NCBI RefSeq assembly: GCF_050948175.1
Contig: NW_027490166.1
Span: 124,001-188,000 of the forward strand
Source of the DNA: Xylocopa sonorina
Taxonomy: Eukaryota; Arthropoda; Insecta; Hymenoptera; Apidae
DNA: 64,000 nt
Direction of reading: 5' to 3'
The translations under genes and the position numbers were made by a program. The notes under the pieces are model-generated. The model saw only the letters and a list, made by a program, of their open reading frames with translations, did not search any database and had not been told where the DNA came from. How positions within the stretch are numbered: the stretch's first letter is position 1; the number at the start of each line of letters is the position of its first letter. Below, piece by piece: positions 14,075 to 26,256 of this stretch.

Positions 14075-15751
14075 ATGAAACATAGAAATGAGATGCGATA
14101 TCGCGTTTTAAGAAGCATTAGAAATCTATTGCTACGATACGTAGACATCTCCAAACGCTATTTCCTAGCGAGGAAGTGTCGCATTCACATTCATTTGAAG
14201 TGTAGACGAGGAATACATAGTACTTCGCAAATTATATTATATCTTACCATGAAACATAGAAATGAGATGCTATATCGCGTTTTAAGAATCATAAGTACTC
14301 TATTGCTACGATACGTAGACATCTGCAAACGCTATTTCCTTGCAAGGAAGAGTCGCATTTACATTCATTTGAATCGTAGACGAGGAATGCATAACACTTC
14401 GCAATGAATATTATATCTTATCATGAAACATAGATATGAGATGCAATATCTCGTTTTAAGAAGCACTTGAACTCTATTGCTACGATACCTAGACATCTGC
14501 AGACGCTATTTCCTAGCAAGGAAGTGCCGCATTTACATTCATATGAAGTGTAGACGTGCAATACACACACTTCGCAAATCATATTATATCTTACCATGAA
14601 ACATAGAAATGAAATGCGATATCGCGTTTTAAGTATCATAAGAACTCTATTGCTACGATACTTAGACATCTTGAAACGCTCTTTCTTTGCAAGGAAGTGT
14701 CGCATTAACATTCATATGAAGTGTACACGAGGAATACATAACACTTCGCAAATCATATTATTTCTTACCATGAAACATGGATAAGAGATTCGATATCGCG
14801 TTTTAAGAAGCATTAGAACACTATTGCTAAGATACGTAGACATCTGCAAACGCTATTTCCTTGCTAGGAAGTGTCGCATTTACATTCATTTGAAGTGTAG
14901 ACGAAGAATACATAACACTTCGCAAATCATATTATATCTTACCATGAAACATAGAAATGAGATGCGATATCGCGTTTTAAGAATCATAAGAACTCTATAG
15001 CTACGATACACAGAAATCTGCAAACGCTCTTTCCTTGCAAGGAAGTGTCGCATTAACATTCATATGAAGTGTATACGAGGAATACATAACACTTCGCAAA
15101 TCATATTATATCTTACCATGAAACATGGAAATGAGATGCGATATCGCGTTTTAAGAAGCATTAGAACACTATTTCTAAGATACGTAGACATCTGCAAACG
15201 CTATTTCCTTGCTAGGAAGTGTCGCATTTACATTCATTTGAAGTGTAGACGAAGAATACATAACACTTCGCAAATCATATTATATCTTACCATGAAACAT
15301 AGAAATGAGATGCGATATCGCGTTTTAAGAATCATAAGAACTCTATTGCTACGATACGTAGACATCTGCAAACGCTATTTCCTACCGAGGAAGTGTCATA
15401 TTCACATCCATTTGAAGTGTAGAAGAGGAATACATAACACTTCGCAAATCATATTATATCTTACCATGAAACATAGAAATGAGATGCGATATCGCGTTTT
15501 AAGAAGCATTAGAACTCAACTGCTACGATAGGTAGACATCTGCAAACGCTATTTCCTTGCAAGGAAGTTTCGCATTTACATTCATTTGAAGTGTAGACGA
15601 GGAATACATCACACTTCGCAAATCATGTTATATCTTACCATGAAACATAGAAATGAGATGCGATATCCCGTTTTAAGAAGCATTAGAAATCTATTGCTAC
15701 GATACGTAGACATCTGCAAACGCTATTTCTTTCCAAGGAAGTGTCGCATTT

Positions 15752-15761
15752 ACATTACATT
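15752..15761. other. 5-bp ACATT tandem duplication inside a monomer
   Basis: The sequence reads TTTACATTACATTCATTTG where other monomers read TTTACATTCATTTG. It is the only insertion over 1 bp that I find in the window. The equivalents near 20,975 and 41,495 lack it, so it arose after the duplication, or it is a sequencing error. Confidence 0.8.
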
Positions 15762-18447
15762 CATTTGAAGTGTAGACGAGGAATACATAACACTACGCAA
15801 ATCATATTATATCTTACCATGAAACATAGAAATGAGAAGCGATATCGCGTTTTAAGAAGCATTAGAACTCTACTGCTACGATAGGTAGACATCTGCAAAC
15901 GCTATATCCTTGCAAGGAAGTGTCGCATTTACATTCATTTGAAGTGTAGACGAGGAATACATCACACTTCGCAAATCATATTATACTTACCATGAAACAC
16001 AGAAATGAGATGCGATATTGCGTTTTGAGGAGCATTAGAACTCTATCGCTACGATACCTAGACATCTGCAGACGCTATTTCCTTTCAAGGGAGTGTCGCA
16101 TTTACATTCAATTGAGGTGTAGACGAGGAGCACATAACTCTACGCAAATCATATTATATCTTACCATGAAACATAGAAATGAGATGCGATATCGCGTTTT
16201 AAGAATCATAAGAACTCTATTGCTACGATACGTAGACATCTGCAAACGAACTTTCCTTGCAAGGAAGTGTCGCATTAACATTCATATGAAGTGTAGACGA
16301 GGAATACATAACACTTCGCAAATCATATTATATCTTAACATGAAACATAGAAATGAGATGCGATATCGCGTTTTAAGAATCATAAGACATCTATTGCTAC
16401 GATACGTAGACATCTGCAGACTCTATATCCTTACAAGGAAGAGTCGCATTTACATTCATTTGAAGTGTAGACGAGGAATACATAACACCTCGCAAATCAT
16501 ATAATATCCTACCATGAAACATAGAAATGAGATGCTATATCGCGTTTTAAGAAGCATTAGAACTCTATTGCTACGATACCTAGACAACTGCAGACGCTAT
16601 TTCCTAGCAAGGAAGTGTCGCATTTACGTTCATTTGAATCGTAGACGTAGAATGCATAACACTTCGCAATGAATAATATATCTTAGCATGAGACATAGAT
16701 ATGTGATGCAATATCTCGTTTTAAGAAGCATTTGAACTCTATTGCTTCGATACGTAGACATCTGCAAACGCTATTTCCTTGCAAGGAAGTGTCGCATTTA
16801 CATTCATTTGAAGTGTAGACGAGGAATACATAACACTTCGCAAATCATATTATATCTTACCATGAAACATAGAAATGAGATGCGATATCGCGTTTTAAGA
16901 ATCACAAGAACTCTATTGCTACGATACGTAGACATCTGCAAACGCTATTTCCTTGCAAGAAAGTGTCGCATTTACATTCATTTGAATCGTATACGAGGAA
17001 TGCATAACACTTCGCAATGAATATTATATCTTATCATGAAACGTAGATATGAGATGCTATATCTCGTTTTAAGAAGCATTTGAACTCTATAGCTACGATA
17101 CCTAGACATCTGCAGACGCTATTTCCTAGCAAGGAAGAGTCGCATTTACATTCATTTGAAGTGTAGACGAGGAATACATAACACTTCGCAAATCATATTA
17201 TATCTTACCATGAAACATAGAAATGAGATGTGATATCGCGTTTTAAGAATCACAAGAACTATATTGCTACGATACGTAGACATCTGCAAACGCTATTTCC
17301 TTGCAAGAAAGTGTCGCATTTACATTCATTTGAATCGTATACGAGGAATGCATAACACTTCGCAATGAATATTATATCTTATCATGAAACGTAGATATGA
17401 GATGCTATATCTCGTTTTAAGAAGCATTTGAACTCTATTGCTACGATACCTAGACATCTGCAGACGCTATTTCCTAGCAAGGAAGTGTCGCATTTACATT
17501 CATTTGAAGTGTAAACGAGGAATACATGACACTTCGCGAATCATATTATATCTTACTATGAAACACAGGAATGAGATGCGATATCGCGTTTTAAGAGGCA
17601 TTAGAACTCTATTGCTACGATACCTAGACATCTGCAGTCGCTATTTCCTAGCAAGGAAGTGTCGCATTTACATTCATTTGAAGTGTTGACGAGGAATACA
17701 TGACACTTCGCAAATCATATTATATCTTACCATGAAACATAGAAATGAGACGCGATATCGCGTTTTAAGAATCATAGGAACTCTATTGTTACGATACGTA
17801 GACATCTGCAAACGCTATTTCCTTGCAAGGAAGTGTCGCATTTACGTTCATTTGAATCGCAGACGAGGAATGCATAACACTTCGCAATGAATATTATATC
17901 TTACCATGAAACATAGAAATGAGATGCGATATCGCGTTTTAAGAAGCATAAGAACTCTACTGCTACGATAGGCAGACATCTGCAAACGCTATTTCCTTGC
18001 AAGGAAGTGTTGCATTTACATTCATTTGAAGTGTAGACGAGGAATACATCACACTTCGCAAATCATATTATATCCTACCATGAAACATAGAAATGAGATG
18101 CGATATTGCGTTTTGAGAAGCATTAGAACTCTATCGCTACGATACCTAGACATCTGCAGACGCTATTTCCTTTCAAGGGAGTGTCGCATTTACATTCATT
18201 TGAAGTGTAGACGAGGAGCACATAACACTACGCAAATCATATTATATCTTACCATGAAACATAGAAATGAGATGCGATATCGCGTTTTAAGAATCATAAG
18301 AACTCTATTGCTACGATACGTAGACATCTGCAAACGCACTTTCCTTGCAAGGTAGTGTCGCATTAACGTTCGTATGAAGTGTAGACAAAGAATACATAAC
18401 ACTTCGCAAATCATATTATATCTTACCATGAAACATAGAAATGAGAT

Positions 18448-18457
18448 GCGATATCGC
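18448..18457. other. Dyad 1: GCGATATCGC palindrome (phase 21-30)
   Basis: A perfect 10-bp palindrome containing two CpGs. It is present in most monomers. It is disrupted in variant classes reading GATATTGCG, GATATCCCG, GTTATCGCG, GCTATATCGC or GCAATATCTCG. Possible roles are a protein-binding dyad or cruciform seed, but none is shown by the sequence. Confidence 0.85.
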
Positions 18458-18484
18458 GTTTTAAGAATCATAAGAACTCTATTG

Positions 18485-18497
18485 CTACGATACGTAG
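18485..18497. other. Dyad 2: CTACG-ATA-CGTAG hairpin (phase 58-70)
   Basis: Five-bp perfect inverted arms flank a 3-nt loop. This dyad is intact in K-type monomers with CGTAG. In R-type monomers it is broken by one change, CGTAG to CCTAG at phase 67. Variants with CTAAG or CTCCG in the left arm also break it. Confidence 0.8.
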
Positions 18498-18514
18498 ACA
18501 TCTGCAGACGCTAT

Positions 18515-18528
18515 TTCCTTGCAAGGAA
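18515..18528. other. Dyad 3: TTCCTTGCAAGGAA palindrome (phase 88-101)
   Basis: A perfect 14-bp palindrome, the longest uninterrupted one in the monomer. It is intact where the centre reads CTTGCAAGG. It is broken in R-type monomers (CTAGCAAGG), in the CTTTCAAGG class, and in rarer CTACCAAGG, CTTGCTAGG and CTTGCAAGA forms. Confidence 0.85.
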
Positions 18529-18545
18529 GTGTCGCATTTACATTC

Positions 18546-18585
18546 ATTTGAAGTGTAGACGAGGAATACATAACACTTCGCAAAT
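18546..18585. other. Dyad 4: interrupted stem-loop (phase 119-158)
   Basis: GAAGTGT (phase 123-129) pairs with ACACTTC (146-152) across a 16-nt loop. After a 2-nt bulge (GC), ATTT (119-122) pairs with AAAT (155-158), giving 11 bp in total. A second GAAGTGT lies at phase 99-105 as a direct repeat, so ACACTTC has two possible partners. M-type monomers change the left arm to GAATCGT and lose the pairing. Confidence 0.7.
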
Positions 18586-19297
18586 CATATTATATCTTAC
18601 CATGAAACATAGAAATGAGAGGCGATATCGCGTTCTAAGAAGCATTAGAAATCTATTGCTACGATACGTAGACATCTGCAAACGCTATTTCCTTGCAATG
18701 AATTGTCGCATTTACATTCATTTGAAGTTTAGACGAGGAATACATAACACTTCGCAAATCATATTATATCTTACCATGAAACATAGAAATGAGATGCGAT
18801 TACACGTCTTAAGAAGCATTAGAACACTATTGCTACGATACCTAGACATCTGCAGACGCTATTTCCTAGCAAGGAAGTCTCGCATTTACATTCATTTGAA
18901 GTGTAGACGAGGAATACATGACACTTCGCAAATCATATTATATCTTACCATGAAACATAGAAATGAGATGCGATATCGCGTTTTAAGAAGCATTAGAACT
19001 CTATTGCTCCGATACGTAGACATCTGCAAACGCTATTTCCTTGCAAGGGAGTGTCACATTTACATTCATTTGAAGTGTAGACGACGAATACATAACACTT
19101 CGCAAATCATATTACATCTTACCATGAAACGTAGAAATGAGATGCGATATCGCGTTTTAGGAAGCATTAGAACTCTATTGCTACGATACCTAGACATCTG
19201 CAGACGCTATTTCCTAGCGAGGAAGTGTCGCATTCACATTCATTTGAAGTGTAGACGAGGAATACATAACACTTCGCAAATCATATTATATCTTACC

Positions 19298-22200
19298 ATG
19301 AAACATAGAAATGAGATGCGATATCGCGTTTTAAGAAGCATTAGAAATCTATTGCTACGATACGTAGACATCTCCAAACGCTATTTCCTAGCGAGGAAGT
19401 GTCGCATTCACATTCATTTGAAGTGTAGACGAGGAATACATAGTACTTCGCAAATTATATTATATCTTACCATGAAACATAGAAATGAGATGCTATATCG
19501 CGTTTTAAGAATCATAAGTACTCTATTGCTACGATACGTAGACATCTGCAAACGCTATTTCCTTGCAAGGAAGAGTCGCATTTACATTCATTTGAATCGT
19601 AGACGAGGAATGCATAACACTTCGCAATGAATATTATATCTTATCATGAAACATAGATATGAGATGCAATATCTCGTTTTAAGAAGCACTTGAACTCTAT
19701 TGCTACGATACCTAGACATCTGCAGACGCTATTTCCTAGCAAGGAAGTGCCGCATTTACATTCATATGAAGTGTAGACGTGCAATACACACACTTCGCAA
19801 ATCATATTATATCTTACCATGAAACATAGAAATGAAATGCGATATCGCGTTTTAAGTAGCATAAGAACTCTATTGCTACGATACTTAGACATCTTGAAAC
19901 GCTCTTTCCTTGCAAGGAAGTGTCGCATTAACATTCATATGAAGTGTACACGAGGAATACATAACACTTCGCAAATCATATTATTTCTTACCATGAAACA
20001 TGGATAAGAGATTCGATATCGCGTTTTAAGAAGCATTAGAACACTATTGCTAAGATACGTAGACATCTGCAAACGCTATTTCCTTGCTAGGAAGTGTCGC
20101 ATTTACATTCATTTGAAGTGTAGACGAAGAATACATAACACTTCGCAAATCATATTATATCTTACCATGAAACATAGAAATGAGATGCGATATCGCGTTT
20201 TAAGAATCATAAGAACTCTATAGCTACGATACACAGAAATCTGCAAACGCTCTTTCCTTGCAAGGAAGTGTCGCATTAACATTCATATGAAGTGTATACG
20301 AGGAATACATAACACTTCGCAAATCATATTATATCTTACCATGAAACATGGAAATGAGATGCGATATCGCGTTTTAAGAAGCATTAGAACACTATTTCTA
20401 AGATACGTAGACATCTGCAAACGCTATTTCCTTGCTAGGAAGTGTCGCATTTACATTCATTTGAAGTGTAGACGAAGAATACATAACACTTCGCAAATCA
20501 TATTATATCTTACCATGAAACATAGAAATGAGATGCGATATCGCGTTTTAAGAATCATAAGAACTCTATTGCTACGATACGTAGACATCTGCAAACGCTA
20601 TTTCCTACCGAGGAAGTGTCATATTCACATCCATTTGAAGTGTAGAAGAGGAATACATAACACTTCGCAAATCATATTATATCTTACCATGAAACATAGA
20701 AATGAGATGCGATATCGCGTTTTAAGAAGCATTAGAACTCAACTGCTACGATAGGTAGACATCTGCAAACGCTATTTCCTTGCAAGGAAGTTTCGCATTT
20801 ACATTCATTTGAAGTGTAGACGAGGAATACATCACACTTCGCAAATCATGTTATATCTTACCATGAAACATAGAAATGAGATGCGATATCCCGTTTTAAG
20901 AAGCATTAGAAATCTATTGCTACGATACGTAGACATCTGCAAACGCTATTTCTTTCCAAGGAAGTGTCGCATTTACATTCATTTGAAGTGTAGACGAGGA
21001 ATACATAACACTACGCAAATCATATTATATCTTACCATGAAACATAGAAATGAGAAGCGATATCGCGTTTTAAGAAGCATTAGAACTCTACTGCTACGAT
21101 AGGTAGACATCTGCAAACGCTATATCCTTGCAAGGAAGTGTCGCATTTACATTCATTTGAAGTGTAGACGAGGAATACATCACACTTCGCAAATCATATT
21201 ATATCTTACCATGAAACACAGAAATGAGATGCGATATTGCGTTTTGAGGAGCATTAGAACTCTATCGCTACGATACCTAGACATCTGCAGACGCTATTTC
21301 CTTTCAAGGGAGTGTCGCATTTACATTCAATTGAAGTGTAGACGAGGAGCACATAACTCTACGCAAATCATATTATATCTTACCATGAAACATAGAAATG
21401 AGATGCGATATCGCGTTTTAAGAATCATAAGAACTCTATTGCTACGATACGTAGACATCTGCAAACGAACTTTCCTTGCAAGGAAGTGTCGCATTAACAT
21501 TCATATGAAGTGTAGACGAGGAATACATAACACTTCGCAAATCATATTATATCTTAACATGAAACATAGAAATGAGATGCGATATCGCGTTTTAAGAATC
21601 ATAAGACATCTATTGCTACGATACGTAGACATCTGCAGACTCTATATCCTTACAAGGAAGAGTCGCATTTACATTCATTTGAAGTGTAGACGAGGAATAC
21701 ATAACACCTCGCAAATCATATAATATCCTACCATGAAACATAGAAATGAGATGCTATATCGCGTTTTAAGAAGCATTAGAACTCTATTGCTACGATACCT
21801 AGACAACTGCAGACGCTATTTCCTAGCAAGGAAGTGTCGCATTTACGTTCATTTGAATCGTAGACGTAGAATGCATAACACTTCGCAATGAATAATATAT
21901 CTTAGCATGAGACATAGATATGTGATGCAATATCTCGTTTTAAGAAGCATTCGAACTCTATTGCTTCGATACGTAGACATCTGCAAACGCTATTTCCTTG
22001 CAAGGAAGTGTCGCATTTACATTCATTTGAAGTGTAGACGAGGAATACATAACACTTCGCAAATCATATTATATCTTACCATGAAACATAGAAATGAGAT
22101 GCGATATCGCGTTTTAAGAATCACAAGAACTCTATTGCTACGATACGTAGACATCTGCAAACGCTATTTCCTTGCAAGAAAGTGTCGCATTTACATTCAT

Positions 22201-23820
22201 TTGAATCGTATACGAGGAATGCATAACACTTCGCAATGAATATTATATCTTATCATGAAACGTAGATATGAGATGCTATATCTCGTTTTAAGAAGCATTT
22301 GAACTCTATTGCTACGATACCTAGACATCTGCAGACGCTATTTCCTAGCAAGGAAGTGTCGCATTTACATTCATTTGAAGTGTAAACGAGGAATACATGA
22401 CACTTCGCGAATCATATTATATCTTACTATGAAACACAGGAATGAGATGCGATATCGCGTTTTAAGAGGCATTAGAACTCTATTGCTACGATACCTAGAC
22501 ATCTGCAGTCGCTATTTCCTAGCAAGGAAGTGTCGCATTTACATTCATTTGAAGTGTTGACGAGGAATACATGACACTTCGCAAATCATATTATATCTTA
22601 CCATGAAACATAGAAATGAGACGCGATATCGCGTTTTAAGAATCATAGGAACTCTATTGTTACGATACGTAGACATCTGCAAACGCTATTTCCTTGCAAG
22701 GAAGTGTCGCATTTACGTTCATTTGAATCGCAGACGAGGAATGCATAACACTTCGCAATGAATATTATATCTTACCATGAAACATAGAAATGAGATGCGA
22801 TATCGCGTTTTAAGAAGCATAAGAACTCTACTGCAACGATAGGCAGACATCTGCAAACGCTATTTCCTTGCAAGGAAGTGTTGCATTTACATTCATTTGA
22901 AGTGTAGACGAGGAATACATCACACTTCGCAAATCATATTATATCCTACCATGAAACATAGAAATGAGATGCGATATCGCGTTTTAAGAATCATAAGAAC
23001 TCTATTGCTACGATACGTAGACATCTGCAGACGCTATTTCCTTGCAAGGAAGTGTCGCATTTACATTCATTTGAAGTGTAGACGAGGAATACATAACACT
23101 TCGCAAATCATATTATATCTTACCATGAAACATAGAAATGAGAGGCGATATCGCGTTCTAAGAAGCATTAGAAATCTATTGCTACGATACGTAGACATCT
23201 GCAAACGCTATTTCCTTGCAATGAATTGTCGCATTTACATTCATTTGAAGTTTAGACGAGGAATACATAACACTTCGCAAATCATATTATATCTTACCAT
23301 GAAACATAGAAATGAGATGCGATTACACGTCTTAAGAAGCATTAGAACACTATTGCTACGATACCTAGACATCTGCAGACGCTATTTCCTAGCAAGGAAG
23401 TCTCGCATTTACATTCATTTGAAGTGTAGACGAGGAATACATGACACTTCGCAAATCATATTATATCTTACCATGAAACATAGAAATGAGATGCGATATC
23501 GCGTTTTAAGAAGCATTAGAACTCTATTGCTCCGATACGTAGACATCTGCAAACGCTATTTCCTTGCAAGGGAGTGTCACATTTACATTCATTTGAAGTG
23601 TAGACGACGAATACATAACACTTCGCAAATCATATTACATCTTACCATGAAACGTAGAAATGAGATGCGATATCGCGTTTTAGGAAGCATTAGAACTCTA
23701 TTGCTACGATACCTAGACATCTGCAGACGCTATTTCCTAGCAAGGAAGTGTCGCATTTACATTCATTTGAAGTATAGACGAGGAATACATAACACTTCGC
23801 AAATCATGTTATATCTTACC
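19298..23820 (+). repeat. 30-monomer tandem duplication, copy 2 (deleted)
   Basis: This follows copy 1 from 19298. Two monomers matching 17036-17383 are missing near 22.25 kb, and two more matching about 18.1-18.4 kb are missing near 22.95 kb. The third version at 39998 keeps both pairs but lacks a different monomer near 41.37 kb. The three copies therefore lost whole monomers independently, always in register. Confidence 0.8.
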
Positions 23821-24516
23821 ATGAAACATAGAAATGAGATGCGATATCGCGTTTTAAGAAGCATTAGAACACTATTGCTACGATACCTAGACATCTGCAG
23901 ACGCTATTTCCTAGCAAGGAAGTGTCGCACTTACATTCATTTGAAGTGTAGACGAGGAATACATGACACTTCGCAAATCATATTATATCTTACCATGAAA
24001 CATAGAAATGAGATGCGATATCGCGTTTTAAGATGCATTAGAATTCTATTGCTACGATAGGTAGACACCTGCAAACGCTATTTCCTACCGAGGAAGTGTC
24101 ATATTCACATCCATTTGAAGTGTAGAAGAGGAATACATAACACTTCGCAAATCATATTATATCTTACCATGAAACATAGAAATGAGATGCGATATCGCGT
24201 TTTAAGAAGCATTAGAACTCAACTGCTACGATAGGTAGACATCTGCAAACGCTATTTCCTTGCAAGGAAGTTTCGCATTTACATTCATTTGAAGTGTAGA
24301 CGAGGAATACATAACACTTCGCAAATCATGTTATATCTTACCATGAAACATAGAAATGAGATGCGATATCGCGTTTTAAGAAGCATTAGAACTCTATTGC
24401 TACGATACCTAGACATCTGCAGACGCTATTTCCTAGCAAGGAAGTGTCGCATTTACATTCATTTGAAGTGTAGACGAGGAATACATGACACCTCGCAAAT
24501 CATATTATATCTTACC
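23821..24516 (+). repeat. Satellite, four monomers between HOR blocks
   Basis: Four in-phase monomers, including ones with AGATGCATTAGAATTC, CTACCGAGG and GAACTCAACTG. The same monomers recur near 27.5-28.1 kb, 30.3-30.9 kb, 45.2-45.8 kb and 49.4-50.0 kb, so this segment belongs to the 16- and 26-monomer families. No other content. Confidence 0.8.
24343..24516 (+). repeat. Reference R-type monomer
   Basis: This copy shows the R haplotype in full: CCTAG at phase 66-70, CTGCAG (a 6-bp palindrome) at 75-80, and CTAGCAAGG around phase 93. The three changes travel together in most R monomers. They remove dyads 2 and 3 while dyad 1 stays intact. R monomers are especially frequent from about 22.3 kb to the end of the window. 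Confidence 0.85.
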
Positions 24517-25908
24517 ATGAAACATAGAAATGAGATGCGATATCCCGTTTTAAGAAGCATTAGAAATCTATTGCTACGATACGTAGACATCTGCAAACGC
24601 TATTTCCTTGCAAGAAAGTGTCGCATTTACATTCATTTGAAGTGTAGACGAGGAGCACATAACACTACGCAAATCATATTATATCTTACCATGAAACATA
24701 GAAATGAGATGCGATATCGCGTTTTAAGAATCATAAGAACTCTATTGCTACGATACGTAGACATCTGCAAACGCACTTTCCTTGCAAGGTAGTGTCGCAT
24801 TAACGTTCATATGAAGTGTAGACAAAGAATACATAACACTTCGCAAATCATATTATATCTTACCATGAAACATAGAAATGAGATGCGATATCGCGTTTTA
24901 AGAATCATAAGAACTCTATTGCTACGATACGTAGACATCTGTAGACGCTATTTCCTTGCAAGGAAGTGTCGCATTTACATTCATTTGAAGTGTAGACGAG
25001 GAATACATAACACTTCGCAAATCATATTATATCTTACCATGAAACATAGAAATGAGAAGCGATATCGCGTTCTAAGAAGCATTAGAAATCTATTGCTACG
25101 ATACGTAGACATCTGCAAACGCTATTTCCTTGCAATGAATTGTCGCATTTACATTCATTTGAAGTTTAGACGAGGAATACATAACACTTCGCAAATCATA
25201 TTATATCTTACCATGAAACATAGAAATGAGATGCGATATCCCGTTTTAAGAAGCATTAGAAATCTATTGCTACGATACGTAGACATCTGCAAACGCTATT
25301 TCCTTGCAAGAAAGTGTCGCATTTACATTCATTTGAAGTGTAGACGAGGAGCACATAACACTACGCAAATCATATTATATCTTACCATGAAACATAGAAA
25401 TGAGATGCGATATCGCGTTTTAAGAATCATAAGAACTCTATTGCTACGATACGTAGACATCTGCAAACGCACTTTCCTTGCAAGGTAGTGTCGCATTAAC
25501 GTTCATATGAAGTGTAGACAAAGAATACATAACACTTCGCAAATCATATTATATCTTACCATGAAACATAGAAATGAGATGCGATATCGCGTTTTAAGAA
25601 TCATAAGAACTCTATTGCTACGATACGTAGACATCTGCAGACGCTATTTCCTTGCAAGGAAGTGTCGCATTTACATTCATTTGAAGTGTAGACGAGGAAT
25701 ACATAACACTTCGCAAATCATATTATATCTTACCATGAAACATAGAAATGAGAAGCGATATCGCGTTCTAAGAAGCATTAGAAATCTATTGCTACGATAC
25801 GTAGACATCTGCAAACGCTATTTCCTTGCAATGAATTGTCGCATTTACATTCATTTGAAGTTTAGACGAGGAATACATAACACTTCGCAAATCATATTAT
25901 ATCTTACC
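24517..25908 (+). repeat. Tandem 4-monomer (696-bp) duplication
   Basis: Monomers at 24517, 24691, 24865 and 25039 recur in the same order at 25213, 25387, 25561 and 25735. Their markers are GATATCCCG, ACGCACTTTCC with TAG, GACAAAGAATAC, and TGCAATGAATTG. I found essentially one difference, CTGTAGACGC near 24,940 against CTGCAGACGC near 25,636, so the duplication is recent. Part of the unit recurs again from 26257. Confidence 0.85.
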
Positions 25909-26256
25909 ATGAAACATAGAAATGAGATGCGATTACACGTCTTAAGAAGCATTAGAACACTATTGCTACGATACCTAGACATCTGCAAACGCTATTTCCT
26001 TGCAAGGAAGTGTTGCATTTACATTCATTTGAAGTGTAGACGAGGAATACATCACACTTCGCAAATCATATTATATCCTACCATGAAACATAGAAATGAG
26101 ATGCGATATTGCGTTTTGAGAAGCATTAGAACTCTATCGCTACGATACCTAGACATCTGCAGACGCTATTTCCTTTCAAGGGAGTGTCGCATTTACATTC
26201 ATTTGAAGTGTAGACGAGGAGCACATAACACTACGCAAATCATATTATATCTTACC
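25909..26256 (+). repeat. Two monomers, including an R/K hybrid
   Basis: The first monomer carries CCTAG (R) followed by GCAAACGC and CTTGCAAGG (K), placing an exchange between phase 67 and 80 near 25,978-25,990. The second is of the GATATTGCG and CTTTCAAGG class. They separate the 4-monomer pair from the 16-monomer pair. Confidence 0.75.

Larger units (their letters stand above)
18428..18601 (+). repeat. Reference monomer, all four dyads intact
   Basis: This monomer is a good reference copy, close to the consensus I derived by eye. It carries all four internal symmetries: GCGATATCGC at 18448-18457, CTACG-ATA-CGTAG at 18485-18497, TTCCTTGCAAGGAA at 18515-18528, and the interrupted stem-loop at 18546-18585. 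It is a K/R intermediate: G at phase 67 (K), G at phase 80 (R) and T at phase 93 (K). Phase 1 is set at ATGAAACATA for convenience, and the biological start of the unit is arbitrary. Confidence 0.9.
14075..19297 (+). repeat. 30-monomer tandem duplication, copy 1 (5,223 bp)
   Basis: The order beginning at 14075 restarts at 19298, exactly 30 monomers later. The 5,223-bp shift equals 5,220 plus the net effect of the local indels. This copy alone holds a 5-bp ACATT duplication near 15752-15761 and a 1-bp deletion near 15986. A third version of the same order starts at 39998. Confidence 0.85.
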
